Below are positions 11,477 through 23,639 of a stretch of 64,000 nt of DNA, in pieces (position 1 is the first letter of the stretch; each line of letters starts with the position of its first letter). The stretch lies in the NCBI GenBank assembly GCA_029747015.1, contig JAKOGI010001980.1, positions 91,360 to 155,359 on the forward strand, in the 5' to 3' direction. This DNA is from Carnegiea gigantea (Eukaryota > Streptophyta > Magnoliopsida > Caryophyllales > Cactaceae). The notes below the pieces were generated by a model, which saw nothing but the letters and a program-made list of their open reading frames with translations, was not told where the DNA came from and did no database searches. Both the position numbers and the translations under genes were made by a program.

Positions 11477-14343
11477 ACCATTTATGTAATCCCTGTGATT
11501 CTTTTAGTTAAAGCTAACTAATTCATCTAACAATTTTATCAAATCGTAATTTTATTATTTTAGTTAAGATAAATTAATATTGTTAAGTGGGTAATTTTAT
11601 TAAAAAGAAAATTATTATTCTTAGCTTTGAAATTTCACGACATTTTTAATGATGTAGACTACAACTTCGTCGAACATTAGACCAAGCGGAATGAGCGGGT
11701 TCCGTTGGATCGACGAGTATTAGAAATAGTGGGTCTAATTTTGGGCTGGGAGGCACGAATTGGGTTTGTGATTAAAAACAACAGAGAAAGGCTTCATTTT
11801 AATGGCAAAGCCAGGCGCCTGCTTGTCTTCTTGACGCCAGGCATCCCTTCCACAAACTGACTCACCACACTCAGCCTCTCAATTCCCCGACCCACAACAT
11901 CTCCAGGCCATTTTGAAAACATTCACGACACCACACACCACACCCACTGCTCTGCCACACCCCGATGACTTGCTTTCCTTCTTCCTCTTCTCCACTTTTT
12001 CCACCAATTGAATGGGTAAAGAGAGGGAGTACAGAGCAAGAGAGTTCAGCGATTTCAGCCAGTAGCAGCAGCAACAGTTGCACGTTGGAGGGGCGAAAGA
12101 ATCTGGGCAGTGGCGTTTTGGGATGGAATTTGTGACCAGCAGCAAAGGGGTAGCGAGAACTGGGACTTAGGCCAGCTAAAAACTGCCCACACCACCCATT
12201 AATCGGGTCCTTATGCTTGGAACGAGGTGGGTGATTCTTGATTTCCTAATCTACTAATAATTTTGGAAAGTGTAATCATTTCGTTCAATGAGTCGGTTTG
12301 AATGTGGAGATGAATATGAGTGTGAGAATAATGCTTAGGTAGATTGTTTGGGTTAATTGGAAAGATTTGGAGTTGAAATTGAGTTGGTTTTAAGGATTCC
12401 TGTGGTTGGTGCTGTGAGGAGGGAGTACGGGTTGTGTGAAAATCTGTGAGATTGTAAAGTGTGTTCATGTGTGTGATGCTCTGTCAATTCTACTAACTGA
12501 CGAAATTCATGGTAAATCCATTGGCCATAAAATTCATCATTACCATTAAATGTTGATGCATGTATACCTTATGGCTTAGAATGAACCAGGAGGGTTGAGA
12601 ACCAGCTAAACGACTCACAAATGGGTTCAATAGTTAACTAGATTCGTGAACCATGTGGCAACATAACCTGTCCCGGTATACCCTAGCTAAACCTCACTTG
12701 CTTGTTGGTTGCGCTCCATGCTGTAGTTATTGTAGCAGCTACACTAGGGACAATATTTAGGCCGCTGAATGATTTCCGCTGAACGATTCTGCTGAATTAT
12801 CCAGCGGGTTGAACCATTGAAAAAAGGAAAAACTTGAAAATTTGTAATGTGTTACTTTAAGGGTTTAAGCTTGTTTAAAACCTTTCATTACATAAGTAAG
12901 TGACTAGTTTACTAAACCAAACTGCTGATTACTTTTCAACAAAACCATGTATGAGTGGGTCACGAGTTAGTAGCTCTTAAAACAAGTTTTTAATATTTCC
13001 TTCCTTTGAAAAGTGATGGAGTACTTGGCCGGTAACTCGGTTGCTGGCTTGTTTTGCCAAGATGTGTGTGGTTGGCCATTTTTATAAATGAACTTGATGA
13101 AATTAAAGTCTTGTAACTTACTTGAACGTGGAAACGTCGCTATTGCATTATGGCAGGTTCTGTAAATCCAAAATGAACTAGTTTGAATTGTTTTGTCTTG
13201 GATATAAATGCTTAATAAGTGCACACAGTTTAGGGAGATGGCGCGGCATGCGGAAACCCTAATTCCTAGGGATTAGACTTAGAAGTGGGAACCCTAGTAG
13301 ACCCTCATGAGGGTAAAGGTCCAATGATCATGAGAGACCCCGGGGATAATATGAAGCATGAGTTATGTTTCTCACCCAAACAAAGCATATATATGTGAAT
13401 ATGATGCCAGAAAAAAGATCTGGCTTTTCTTGTTATGTGAATAAATCGTTTTAGTTCTTATTTATGCTATTTCAGGGATTTGGTAAAGTGCATAAGTCCT
13501 TAAAAGGGCTTGAATTGGTTTGAAAATCATTTCTTCAAGGCAAACCAGCTTATAGTGATTTAAACTAAACCAAATGAAGTTCTTACCCTTTTCGTAGCAT
13601 TTTGGATTTGCTAAGGAGCTCAAATGGTAACTTTTAGTTTGGACGCTTGATGCGAAGTGTATAATAAGGAGTCGACAGCCTACCAATTGCAGCGGATTAG
13701 ATTGGATTAGGGGATGATGTGTTTATAGGCCTTGCTTGGCTAATATATTAACAAATACTATAATTGCTACGTGCTTGCTACTTATTGGTATTAAATGTAA
13801 CTTTTTTGTTTTCATGGCATTGAGAATCATTCATGGAGCCTATGGTAGCTCATTCCTCTCCTCACTTCCTTCTTCCAGGTTCAGAATAGGTAGGTTTGAA
13901 GTTATGTTGGGCTGATCCACCTGCAGCTATTTCCAGTTTCATTCACTTGGATGTTGCGGGATCTTGGATGCTATGTTGTTGCTTATGTAAATAAATAAGT
14001 CTGTTTCAAAAACTTGTAAGCATGTAGATGGGTCAGGCTATATTTTGTTTTCTGGATAGGACTCATGTACTTTAATATTTTGTATCTGTTGTAAACCAGC
14101 CTAATCCAAGACCCGAGGTGTTAACTCAGTTGACAAGTGTTTAGTTTCTTATACTTCTAGGTACCATCAGCTCGAGTTGAGCTTTTTAATTTATTGCAAT
14201 TTCGTTCCTAAACACTTAAACTCACCTTGTGTTATGTTTTGAAAATTATTGAACCACTTCACTATACCTTTCAGAGGGTAAAGGGCTTCCTCGAGAAGCC
14301 CTGGCGATGTAACGCCCTTCCTAGGGGTGAGGGGTTTGTTTCA
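11477..14343 (+). repeat. Non-coding repeat, probably part of a long gypsy LTR (Del/Tekay-like)
   Basis: About 2.9 kb without a credible ORF. The style is that of long plant LTRs: polypyrimidine and promoter-like sequence around 11820-12010, then AT-rich sequence. The 3' edge is GGCGATGTAACGCCC (14303-14317) followed by a TTTGTTTCA end (14343). It abuts copia RNase H-region sequence, as if an LTR had inserted in the copia element. The CACTA transposon appears to have landed inside it, so its left part would lie beyond the window. I could not confirm a target duplication or a second LTR copy. Minus-strand ORFs at 11.9-12.5 kb and 13.0-13.7 kb carry no recognisable domain. A decayed non-coding transcript is an alternative. 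Confidence 0.35.
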
Positions 14344-17300
14344 TATCTAAACCTGCCACAATTAAGACCATTGCCCCCTTTTTAATGCAAGTTGTTACCT
14401 ATGTACCAAAAGCGCATAATGTTAGGTTCCTTTTAGATACCTCATGACTTAATTCCTATCACTATGTTAGTCCCAGGTCCGATTGATATCTATTTAAAGA
14501 TAAGAAGCCTAATATGCACCATATTATGCATTAGACTTCTAGTTACAATTAACAAAGCAATTATGCTCATTAGTCCTTTCTAATAGAGTGTGACACACTT
14601 TGTTATAAGGCCTCACCTTTATTGACGTGAGTACTAATAAGATCATAGTTGCTCATATTAGATTATTCAAAGACCTTTTGATGTCATTATATTTAGGATA
14701 AAGAATAACCACTTTGAGCACTTTCAGAAACTTTATTTCAAGGGCTTACACTACTTTGCCCATAATAATCATCCCAAAGTTAGATGATGACAAAGCCTTT
14801 TGCCTTCTTTAGTAACTCTACACTATTTCTAGCAATTCCTAAGTCATCTACATATAATAAATTGACTATTGGAGCTTTTGGTATTAATTATAGTGTAGCC
14901 ACTAGAGATAACCACACTATGAAAAGCAAGTATACCAATCTGTTGAAGAGACTTTAAGGTCACAATTAACCTCAATGTCCACAAGCCTTATGTTTGTGAT
15001 CATTTTCAGTGGAACTTCACTTAAATCCCCTTTGAAATTGGTATTTGCATATCCATATGCTGTAACTTTATATGTAAACTAGTGATAATAGCTAGATAAA
15101 GGCAAAATTACGATGAAGCACACAATTAGAGGGAAACACTCATTTTCGTTGATCCTATCCTATTGTGTGTACCCTTTTTGCAACAACTTGAGCCTAATGC
15201 CAACTATATCATTACCTAACAATTTAAGAATCCATTTGTTCTCAAATAACTTTATGTCCATCTAAAAAGTCAACCAGCTGTTCTCCTTCATTTACTCCAT
15301 TTTATTTCTATTGCCTTCATCCAGTTGTCCTTAGAAGGATCGGAAAGAGCGTCTTAGCTCATTGTCATCTTGTAGAGTGTTTTTAAAGGTTCATTTACCT
15401 CACTACTCCAATAACAAGGAGGCGTTTTTTATGATAACTATGTCTCAGTAGAGATTCATATAATTTCAAATCATTCATGTTTGGATCAATTTTTACTCCC
15501 CACAAACCGAGATTAATTTTCTTGGCCCCACTTAGAACAAGAATAAAATGACTTTCATTCACTCTTGATCATAAATGCTGACCTTGATGATAAACCTATT
15601 CATTGTCAACTAAAAATCTTCTACTGTAATGAAGGGATCCGATTCGGATTGGAGAACTAATAGAGATAAGTCTTAACCTACCTCACCTATCTTTGTAAAT
15701 CCATTCTTTAGAATGTGATATATATTGGTTAAATTTTAGTTGCCCTCCCACTCTCTTACATCCCAATGAGAGGGGGGGGAACTCTCAAGGTTAGAGTATC
15801 CAATAAAGACATTCTTCCTTCCTCCTTTGGCACTTCCGTAGGAGGGGTTATGTTAGTGGGTCGTATACCCCTGAGCTCCAAAGACTCTTAGACTGGGCTT
15901 CAACCATGATTGATATAGAGTGGTAGCAACTTACTTTACAAACGTAAGGTTAAGATCATAGATTGTGACCAAAAAAAATGTCCTTAATAGGAGATTCACA
16001 AATTGTGTATAATTTTTGATCCTACTACATCAAGGGAAATTCCATTTTCTTTTTCCACAACAACATTTTGTTGTAGACTTTTAGGCATAGTTAGACAATA
16101 AACTATTCCCTTTTTATCACAATATGCACTAAATAATGTCAACAAATATTTCGTAACGATTTGATCTTTAAGGCCTTAAACTCTTGAGTTTAATTGATTT
16201 TTAACCAAGCTCACATGTTTTCTAAAGCAACCTATCACTTTACACTCATATGACGTCAAATAAACAAAACCAAGTCAAGTGAAATATGATGGAACGTAAA
16301 AGCTCTATGTTTCATCATTCACATTCATTAGACCATAAATATTCAAATGAATTGATTACAATGGAAATCAAGATCTTAGTAACTTTTCTAAAATTAAATG
16401 GTTTTCTTGTTACTTTAATTTTCTGGGATAGTCCATTTATGTTTGCTAACAAATCCTATTTTGCTAGCTTTTGTATATGTCTGCTTCTAACCCATATGCC
16501 CTAGTCTAAGATGACAAAACATTTTAAATCATCATAATTGTGTGAATATGGAAAAACAAACGCTTGGGTTAGTGGAAGAAATAATCCAATCCATTGCGAG
16601 CAAATCATTTCTACTAAAAGCATAACCAAAACTAAAGGTGTTTTTAAAAAACAACTTCGCTTTAATGTCATGAACATATTAAAGTAAAACCAACATAGCA
16701 ACATTATACTAATGAATCTTAGGCATAAGTAGGATTTCACATATGATAGAGTATTGGTTGCTATGCAACACTAGCTTGCATGTTGTAATTCCTCCAACAA
16801 GCATCTTGTTTTTGTCTCCACATTTGTCTTCATATAACCATGTAAGAACTTGTTGGAAGCCCAGTAAAGCTTCATAGTCCCTAGCTATGCAGTTCAGAGC
16901 CTTCAACCACCAATCCATGTAGGATTAGTTTCAGAAAGAAAAATAAAACTAGCAACACCAAAGTTAGTAGGAGACATTACCAAGTACCTTCTTGGGCTTA
17001 GTGCAATCATAGGCATGGTGGCATATTTGGTCATAGTTAAAGCACTTAGCTTGCATTAAATCTTCCTTCCTTGCACGTTTTTCTTTGTCTTGTTAGTCAT
17101 GCTCAAGTTCCTCATTTGACTAAGCCTGACCAATCCAGTTCCATTGATTCGTTCTCTTTAAACCAGTCCTTGAATTAGAGGTTGACATGTGCACTTCTGC
17201 ACTTGTCATTTCAGTAGCCTTTTGCCACTCTTCCTCTAGCTTAAGTCATCGTCTGATCTCCTCGAAAGTAACAATATACTTAGTTCGAGCCAAGCCCATC

Positions 17301-17717
17301 TTAATACAATTCTAGTCATTAGGCAAGGAACGGATCACGATGTGAACTTGTTGCTCATCGGTCAATTCATAGCCTATTTCAACTAATTCACTAATTATAT
17401 TTGACATATGCCTCTAATGCTCCCTCATGGAGACGTATAGGCTCTTCTTGTAATTTGTCAAACCTAATAATGAGAGACCTAAGTGTGGAAATTATGGCAG
17501 CTGACATGTTTCTTATAAAACACAAAAGTTTTACAATCAGCATAAAAGCACACATACATCTAATACTTTAGCATACACATCCATGCAACTTGGCAATAGC
17601 TGACATAGTTAATAAACACAAACATAGACCCTAGAGTCAAAAGTTCACATATAGTTCCCAATCATCATTGTAGGAGTAAATGTTTAATGTTATTAACTTT
17701 GTGGTTTTGACCCAAAT
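14344..17717 (-). pseudogene. Ty1/copia gag-pol remnant (RT, integrase, gag), minus strand
   Basis: Read on the minus strand from right to left, copia landmarks appear in the right order but in many frames. A UBN2/gag-type segment covers about 17507-17200 (ELTDEQQVHIVIRSLPND, then TFEEIRR). A CCHC-like knuckle (17044-17003) has Cys-Phe-Asn-Tyr where the second Cys is expected. GAG-pre-integrase-like sequence lies near 16700-16400. The integrase end LRVFGAQGYTT (about 15890-15855) and FIGYS (about 15810) follow. RT then shows KVIENKWILK and KGYTQ (about 15270-15170), and the catalytic YVDD is encoded at 14854-14843. The reading fades near 14350 in the RT/RNase H connection, where the 11.5-14.3 kb repeat begins. 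Stops and frameshifts throughout make it a fossil. Confidence 0.82.
17713..17717. repeat. Target-site duplication CAAAT (left)
   Basis: Five bases directly before the 5' LTR of the chromovirus. An identical CAAAT follows the 3' LTR at 24617-24621. Confidence 0.93.
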
Positions 17718-18827
17718 TGATGGAGACCATCGTGAGAAGCCCAAGGACCATCAAGCTCAGCCCAAGGAGGACTCACTCAAGCTTCAAGAAGTCAAGGAAG
17801 TTGCCAAACTTTGCCGGAAATTGGCGTTCATACCCGAAGAGGTAGTGCCGCCTTCATCCAGAAATTTCCCACTTTTTGTATGCACTTTTGGCCTACCTAA
17901 AGTGGTCCCACAACTTGAGGCTCCACATGGTTTTGAAGTTTAAGATTTCAGCTTTCAAATAAGCCCAAGTTTGTTTAATTTGGACATCATTTGATGGGGC
18001 AAAATATCACTCAAAGATACGTTATGCTGATCCAGTCCAGTCTGAGATAGGTGCATTGTTTGGGCCATAACTTTCAAACCGCTTATCGAAATTGAGCAAA
18101 TGAGCCCATTCTGGAAAATAGACTTCCAGGCTTTCTAACAAGCCCAAGAACGCGTGATTTGGCCGAGTATTCTGGAAGTTATGCTCTGTTGAAGTTGTGG
18201 CAGTTGCAAGGATTAATGCTGGGAATATGAAGAGTCTTCGGTTACATATACTTGTGTGGCTGATATTGTGCACGTTTTAGATGCTTCTAGATTGATGTAA
18301 TCAGCTGTAAAAATCCTAGAATATTCCTTGTAACCTCCCCCACCGCTTTTATGGTGAGTCTTTTCATTTTTCTTAGACTTTTCATTAGCTAGTTTTAATT
18401 GTTAGGAGTTATTTGAGTCCTTTGATTGTCTTTTGCTGAGTCTATAAAAGGGGAGGGGCTTGTGAAGCTATTCACTCAGCATTGTAAGAAATTTCCAAAG
18501 CAATACAAGTACTTTGAGTGTGTTTCTCAAAAGTGCAACTAAATTCCTAGTTCTATATCTTTAATTGTGGCAAATTCAAGTGGTGTTCTAGGTTCTCTTC
18601 CTTTTCCAATTGGAGTGATTCCTTGGTTAAGACAAGAGAATTAGCCCAAGGTCAAGTCATTGAGTGGCTCCGTGAAAGATTATCTCAATTACAAGATCTT
18701 GTTCTATCCCTTTTTCTTGTGTAGTGAAGTGCTTCATCCATCTAATCCATCTTTCATTTCTCTTCCCAATTTGGCTTATTTTGAGTTGGAGTTTGATTTG
18801 GTTCACTTGCCACCCACATACACATCA
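17718..18827 (+). repeat. 5' LTR of the chromovirus
   Basis: 1110 bp, TG...CA bounded, matching 23512-24616 over its whole length. It contains a TATA box and a short ORF tail that in the 3' copy forms the end of Pol. Confidence 0.93.
18443..18450 (+). promoter_or_regulatory. TATA box in chromovirus LTR
   Basis: TATAAAAG followed by GGGAGGGGC, conserved at 24241-24248 in the 3' LTR. Transcription would begin some 30 bp downstream, marking the U3/R border. Confidence 0.7.
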
Positions 18828-18829
18828 AT

Positions 18830-18842
18830 TGGTATCAAAGCC
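18830..18842 (+). other. Primer-binding site, tRNA-iMet type
   Basis: TGGTATCAAAGCC begins 2 bp after the 5' LTR. It differs by one base from the usual plant initiator-tRNA-Met PBS TGGTATCAGAGCC and would prime minus-strand DNA synthesis. Confidence 0.88.
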
Positions 18843-18978
18843 AAGGTTCTTAAGTGACCCACATCACACCCACATACATCCCAAAAAGCCAAACATACAA
18901 AAAAAAAAAAAAAAAAACAAACAAACAAAAAAAAAGAGGCACAAACCGGCAAACCCAGTCTCGAAGACCAGAGAAGCA

Positions 18979-19194
18979 GCACGGTGCCCCCGTGCCATCC
19001 CACACGACCGTGCCATATTCATTTTCCAGAAATCTGCAAGCCGAGACGCAGCACGGTGCCCCCGTGCCACCAAGCACGACCGTGCCACGGTAATTTTCTG
19101 CATTTCTTCAAGTCGAAGCATAGCACGGCCTGCCCGTGCCCCCTTGCACGACCGTGCCACTTTCCCTGCTGCATATTCTTCCTTCAACGCATCT
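18979..19194 (+). repeat. 72 bp tandem repeat, three units, just upstream of gag
   Basis: Units start at 18979, 19051 and 19123, exactly 72 bp apart. Each opens with GCACGG...CCGTGCC followed by CACGACCGTGCCA, and continues into a TTTTC-rich spacer. Seventy-two is a multiple of three and the frame continuous with gag stays open, giving a 24-residue repeat rich in Cys, Pro and His. The third unit ends next to the gag ATG at 19200. Confidence 0.85.
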
Positions 19195-19199
19195 CCAAC

Positions 19200-20237
19200 A
19201 TGTCTACAAAGTCCACAAGAAGCGACCAATCACGTGTGGAAGAGTTAGAAGCACAACTCACTTATCTTCGAACTCAACTTGGGCAACTTTTGGAGGAAAA
19301 ACGAAGGTGGGTTCATAGCCCCACTCCCTCTCATCCTCATGAACCGGTGGTCGAATCGGAAGAAGAAGTCCTTCAATCCCGAGCCAATTCTAGTGACGAA
19401 GAAGCCCCAAGGAGACGAAGGCAAGGAAGCAATATTGGTGGTGTTCGAATTGACATCCCCGAATTTGAAGGCCAACTTGACCCGGACTTATTTCTCGATT
19501 GGTTGCACACCATTGAGAGGATCTTTGAATATGAGGACATCCCGGAGGACAAAAAGGTAAAACTTGTAGCCCTTAAACTCCGCAAATATGCTTCAATCTG
19601 GTGAGCTAACCTTGGAGCGAAAAGAGCAAGAAATGGGAAAGGGAAAATTAAAACGTGGGCCAAAATGAAAGAAAAACTCAAGGCCAAGTTTCTTCCCTCT
19701 CACTATGTGCAAGACAATTGTCTCAAGCTCCATCGACTCAAGCAAGGATCCAAGAGTGTGGAAGAATACACTCGGGAGTTTGAACAACTCCTACTCAAAT
19801 GCGACTTGAAAGAAGATGACTCTCAAAACTTGGTAAGATACTTGACCGGACTTGATGAGTCTATTGCTCATATTGTTGAGTTGCAACCATATTCATCCCT
19901 TGATGACTTGAGTTCTCTAGCCTACAAGGTAGAGCAACAAAAGAAATCAAAGGGAAAGAGTGTCCTTTCCAAGTCTCTCTCTCGTCCTTACCCCACACAA
20001 AGGCTTCCGTACTACCCTCCTCGTCCACAAAATTCCCCACCATCACAAACCAAAAACACCACTCCAACCCCTCCAAACCCCTCCACACAAGAACCCAAAT
20101 CAAAGGACAAGGTTCGTTGCTTTCGGTGCCAAGGTATGGGACACTATGCATCTGAGTGTCCAAACAAGAGGATCGTTTCCCTAGCGGAGTACCAAGAAGC
20201 ATGTGATGAACATGCCTATGACGAAGAAGAAGGATAG
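19200..20237 (+). pseudogene. Chromovirus Gag (capsid and zinc knuckle), two stops
   Basis: Gag packages element RNA into cytoplasmic particles. The start at 19200 is chosen because the sequence after it (MSTKSTRS, then a leucine-rich VEELEAQLTYLRTQ coiled coil) is typical of chromovirus Gag. The capsid core spans about 19430-19950 (PEFEGQLDPDLFLDWL, then YTREFEQLL). A CCHC zinc knuckle (CFRCQGMGHYASEC) is at about 20116-20157. A stop at 19602-19604 replaces the second of two tryptophans usual in this family. A second stop at 20235-20237 lies between Gag and protease. No frameshift occurs, so Gag-Pol was one continuous frame before these point mutations. Confidence 0.92.
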
Positions 20238-20255
20238 CACTATGAAGAAGGAAGC

Positions 20256-22868
20256 TTGGAAGAAGTTGAAGAAGGCCCCGATGAAGGAGAGTTGCTTGTT
20301 ATCCGCTGGGCCTTGAGTGAAATTGCCACTCAAAAGGACATGGAGCAAAGAGAAGCCATTTTTCACACCAGGTGTACCGTAGGAGACAAGGTTTGTTCCC
20401 TTATCATTGATGGAGGTAGTTGTGCTAACGTTGCCTCAAATACTATGGTGGACAAACTCAAGCTGCAAGTCTCTCCTCGTCCAAATCCCTACACCATACA
20501 ATGGTTGAATCAAGGCAAAGGTTTGCAAATTACTCACCGTTGTCTTGTTTCCTTTTCAATTGGGAAAAACTATAACGATGAGATTTGGTGCGATATAGTC
20601 CCCATGGATGCTTGCCATATATTATTGGGTAGACCATGGCTTTTTGATAGAAGTGTCATCCATGATGGCCGGATGAACACTTACTCTTTTCGCAAGGACC
20701 GTAAGAAAATCACTCTTACCCCTCTCAAAAGTCCTTCCCCCTCTAAACCAAAAGACAATCCTCATTTGGAAGTCTTCCTTACTACTCTTATCAAATCTGA
20801 GCATCATGAGTATGAGTCTTTTAAAGACTTGATACTTTTACAAGAAGAGTCTAAGCCACCATCTCCCTCACATCCACTACTCACCCCTCTCCTACAAGCC
20901 TATCACCATGTTTTTCCACAAGAAATTCCACATGGCCTTTCCCCTCCAAGATCTATCCAACACAAGATAGACCTCGTTCCCGGATCCGTACTTCCAAACA
21001 AGCCGGCATACCGGATGTCTCCAAGCGAAACACAAGAAATCCAAAGACAAGTGGATGATCTCTTTTCCAAGGGTTTAATTCGGGAAAGTCTAAGCCCATG
21101 TGCCGTGCCCGCCCTCCTTGTTCCTAAGAAGGATGGTAGCATGCGTATGTGTGTTGATAGCCGGGCAATAAACAAAATCACTATCAAGTACCGGTATCCT
21201 ATTCCCCGATTGGAAGATCTATTGGATGAATTACACGAAGCTGCTATCTTTTCTAAGATTGATCTTAGAAGTGGCTATTACCAGATTCGCATTTTTGAAG
21301 GTGATGAATGGAAAACCGCCTTTAAGACTAAAGGAGGGTTATATGAGTGGCTTGTAATGCCATTCGGGCTTACTAATGCCCCGAGCACTTTTATGAGACT
21401 CATGAACCAAGTTCTCAAGCCCCTCATTGGAACTTGTGTTTTCGTTTACTTTGATGATATCTTGGTCTATAGCAAGACCGAGGAGGAGCATGCCAAGCAT
21501 TTGCAACAAGTTTTGGAGATTCTTTCACAAGAACAACTTTATGGCAATATGGAGAAACGCTTTTTCTTCACTCCTCAAGTGGTATTCTTGGGTTTCATTG
21601 TTTCCGCCCAAGGCCTCCAAGTTGATGATAGCAAGATCAAGGCTATTCAAGAGTGGCCAACTCCTACATCCATCACTCAAGTAAGGACTTTTCATGGCCT
21701 AGCCTCATTCTACCGGAGGTTCATTAGAAATTTCAGCACAATTATGGCTCCTATGACCGAGGTAATTAAAGGCAAAGAGTTTTCATGGAACGAGCAAGCA
21801 CAACAAGCTTTTGAAGAGATCAAGAAGAAGCTCACTAGTTCCCCCGTTCTAGCCTTGCCCGACTTTACCAAAGTCTTTGAACTAGAGTGTGATGCATCCG
21901 GGGTAGGAATTGGAGCTGTCCTATCTCAAGAGAAGAGACCCATTGCTTTTTTCAGTGAGAAGCTCAACGATGCCAAAAAGAAGTGCTCCACCTATGACAA
22001 GGAGTTTTATGCAATCATTAGAGCATTGGAGCATTGGCGTCATTACTTAGTTGGAGGTGAGTTCATCCTTCATTCCGACCATGAAGCTCTCAAATACATC
22101 CAAGGACAGCACAAGCTCAACCCTAGACATGCTAAATGGGTAGAGTATCTTCAGTCCTTCTACTTCACTATCCAACATAAGGCGGGAACTCTCAACAAAG
22201 GAGCTGATGCATTATCAAGAAGGTACTTATTACTCTCTACTTTGAGTACTAAAGTACTTGGATTTGAAGTTATTAAAGATTTGTACCCAAAAGATGATGA
22301 TTTCAAGGACATTTTTGAGAAGTGTCTTAAACACCCCCATGGGTTGTTTCACTTAGAAGATGGGTTCCTATTCAAAGGTTCACGCCTTTGTATACCTCAA
22401 TGTGGATTTCGTGAACTGCTTATCCAAGAGCTACATGGAGGAGCCCTAGCTGGCCATTTTGGTGTCGAGAAGACTAGATCAATGTTGAAGGAACACTACT
22501 ATTGGCCTAAGATGTCAAGAGATGTAGAGCATTTCATCAAAAGATGTTCTATTTGTCAAATGGCTAAGAGCCATTCTTTGCCCCAAGGATTGTATTCTCT
22601 ACTTCCCATTCCTCAAACCCCTTGGGAAGATATTAGCTTGGATTTCATCACGGGTTTGCCTAGAACCCAAAGGAACAAAGACTCCATTATGGTGGTTGTG
22701 GATCGATTCTCCAAGATGGCGCATTTCATTCCTTGCCACACTACTAATGATGCTACTCAAGTGGCTAATCTTTACTTCAAGGAGATTGTGAGACTACATG
22801 GCATTCCCAAGAGCATGGTATCCGATCGTGACTCCAAGTTTCTTAGTCATTTTTGGCTAACTTTATAG
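20256..22868 (+). pseudogene. Chromovirus Pol: protease, RT, RNase H, N-terminal integrase
   Basis: 870 codons in the same frame as Gag. The aspartic protease has active site IIDGGS where D-S/T-G is usual (about 20405) and ends at LGRPWL. Reverse transcriptase covers about 21000-21560 with SKIDLRSGYYQI, MPFGLTNAPSTF and the catalytic VYFDDILVYS (near 21450). RNase H starts near 21860 (ELECDASGVGIGAVL) and includes LHSDHEALKYI. The integrase HHCC zinc-binding domain is near 22430-22560 (H-G-G...H-F-G, C-S-I-C), followed by the catalytic core with the first Asp in SLDFITGLP and the second in SDRDSKF. The ORF ends at a TAG (22866-22868) where this family normally has tryptophan, so the third catalytic residue falls in the next segment. 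Confidence 0.95.
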
Positions 22869-22874
22869 CGCAAA

Positions 22875-23639
22875 TTGGGTACTCAACTCAAGTTTAGCAC
22901 TACTTGTCATCCCCAAACTGATGGACAAACTGAAGTCACTAATAGGACTTTGGGTACCTTACTTCGAGTCCTAGTGAAGAATCATTTGAAGAATTGGGAT
23001 GAGTTGCTACCACATGCCGAGTTTGCATTCAATCGAGTGCCTAGCAAGTCCACCCAACTCTCTCCATTTCAAGTTGTCTATGGCTACAATCCCAAGAGTC
23101 CCTTGGATCTTGTTCCCATTCCAACTCCCACAAAATTTAGTTGGTAAGCTGAAAAAAGAGCCAAGGAGATCCAAGATCTTCATGCAAGAGTTAGAGATAA
23201 CATTGCCAAGGCTAATGAAAGAGCCATGCAAAGCGCCAACAAGCATCGTAAGGAGGTACATTTTCAGCCAGGAGATTTGGTATAGATTCACATGAGGAAG
23301 GAGCGTTTCCCTTCAAAGAGAAAATCTAAGTTGATGCCACGTTCCGATGGTCCATTTGAAATTCTTGAGAAGGTTGGGCCCAATGCATATAAGGTTGATC
23401 TACCTGGAGATTATGGAGTTTCGGCTACCTTCAATATCTCCGATCTTAGCCCCTTTTTCGATGATGAGCCCCTTCCTAGTTTGAGGGCAAACTTTCACTT
23501 ACCCGGGGGAATGATGGAGACCATCGTGAGAAGCCCAAGGACCATCAAGCTCAGCCCAAGGAGGATTCACTCAAGCTTCAAGAGGTCAAGGAAGTTGCCA
23601 AACTTTGCCGGAAATTGGCGTTCATGCCCGAAGAGGTAG
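22875..23639 (+). pseudogene. Chromovirus integrase C-terminal half, two further stops, runs into 3' LTR
   Basis: This continues the same frame after the stop at 22868. The catalytic Glu is in GQTEVTNR (about 22920). The GPF/Y-type module is in PRSDGPFEILEKVGPNAYKVDLP (about 23340-23405) and a chromovirus-type NISDLSPFFDDE (about 23435) follows. Stops lie at 23145-23147 and 23283-23285; the latter replaces the Trp usual after GDLV. The frame stays open about 128 bp into the 3' LTR (which starts at 23512), adding a basic Arg/Ser/Lys-rich tail and ending at 23639. No canonical chromodomain is visible. Confidence 0.9.
23503..23511 (+). other. Polypurine tract of the chromovirus
   Basis: CGGGGGAA-type purine run abutting the TG of the 3' LTR, the expected primer for plus-strand DNA synthesis. 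Confidence 0.8.

Noticed and set aside
11871..12145. Minus ORFs in a CT-rich region that looked like a gene 5' end
   Set aside because: No domain and no downstream coding exons. The stretch fits LTR promoter or leader sequence.
18724..19248. 174-codon plus ORF and 121-codon minus ORF over the chromovirus leader
   Set aside because: They are frame shadows of the 72 bp repeat region and A-run. Gag itself starts at 19200 in another frame.
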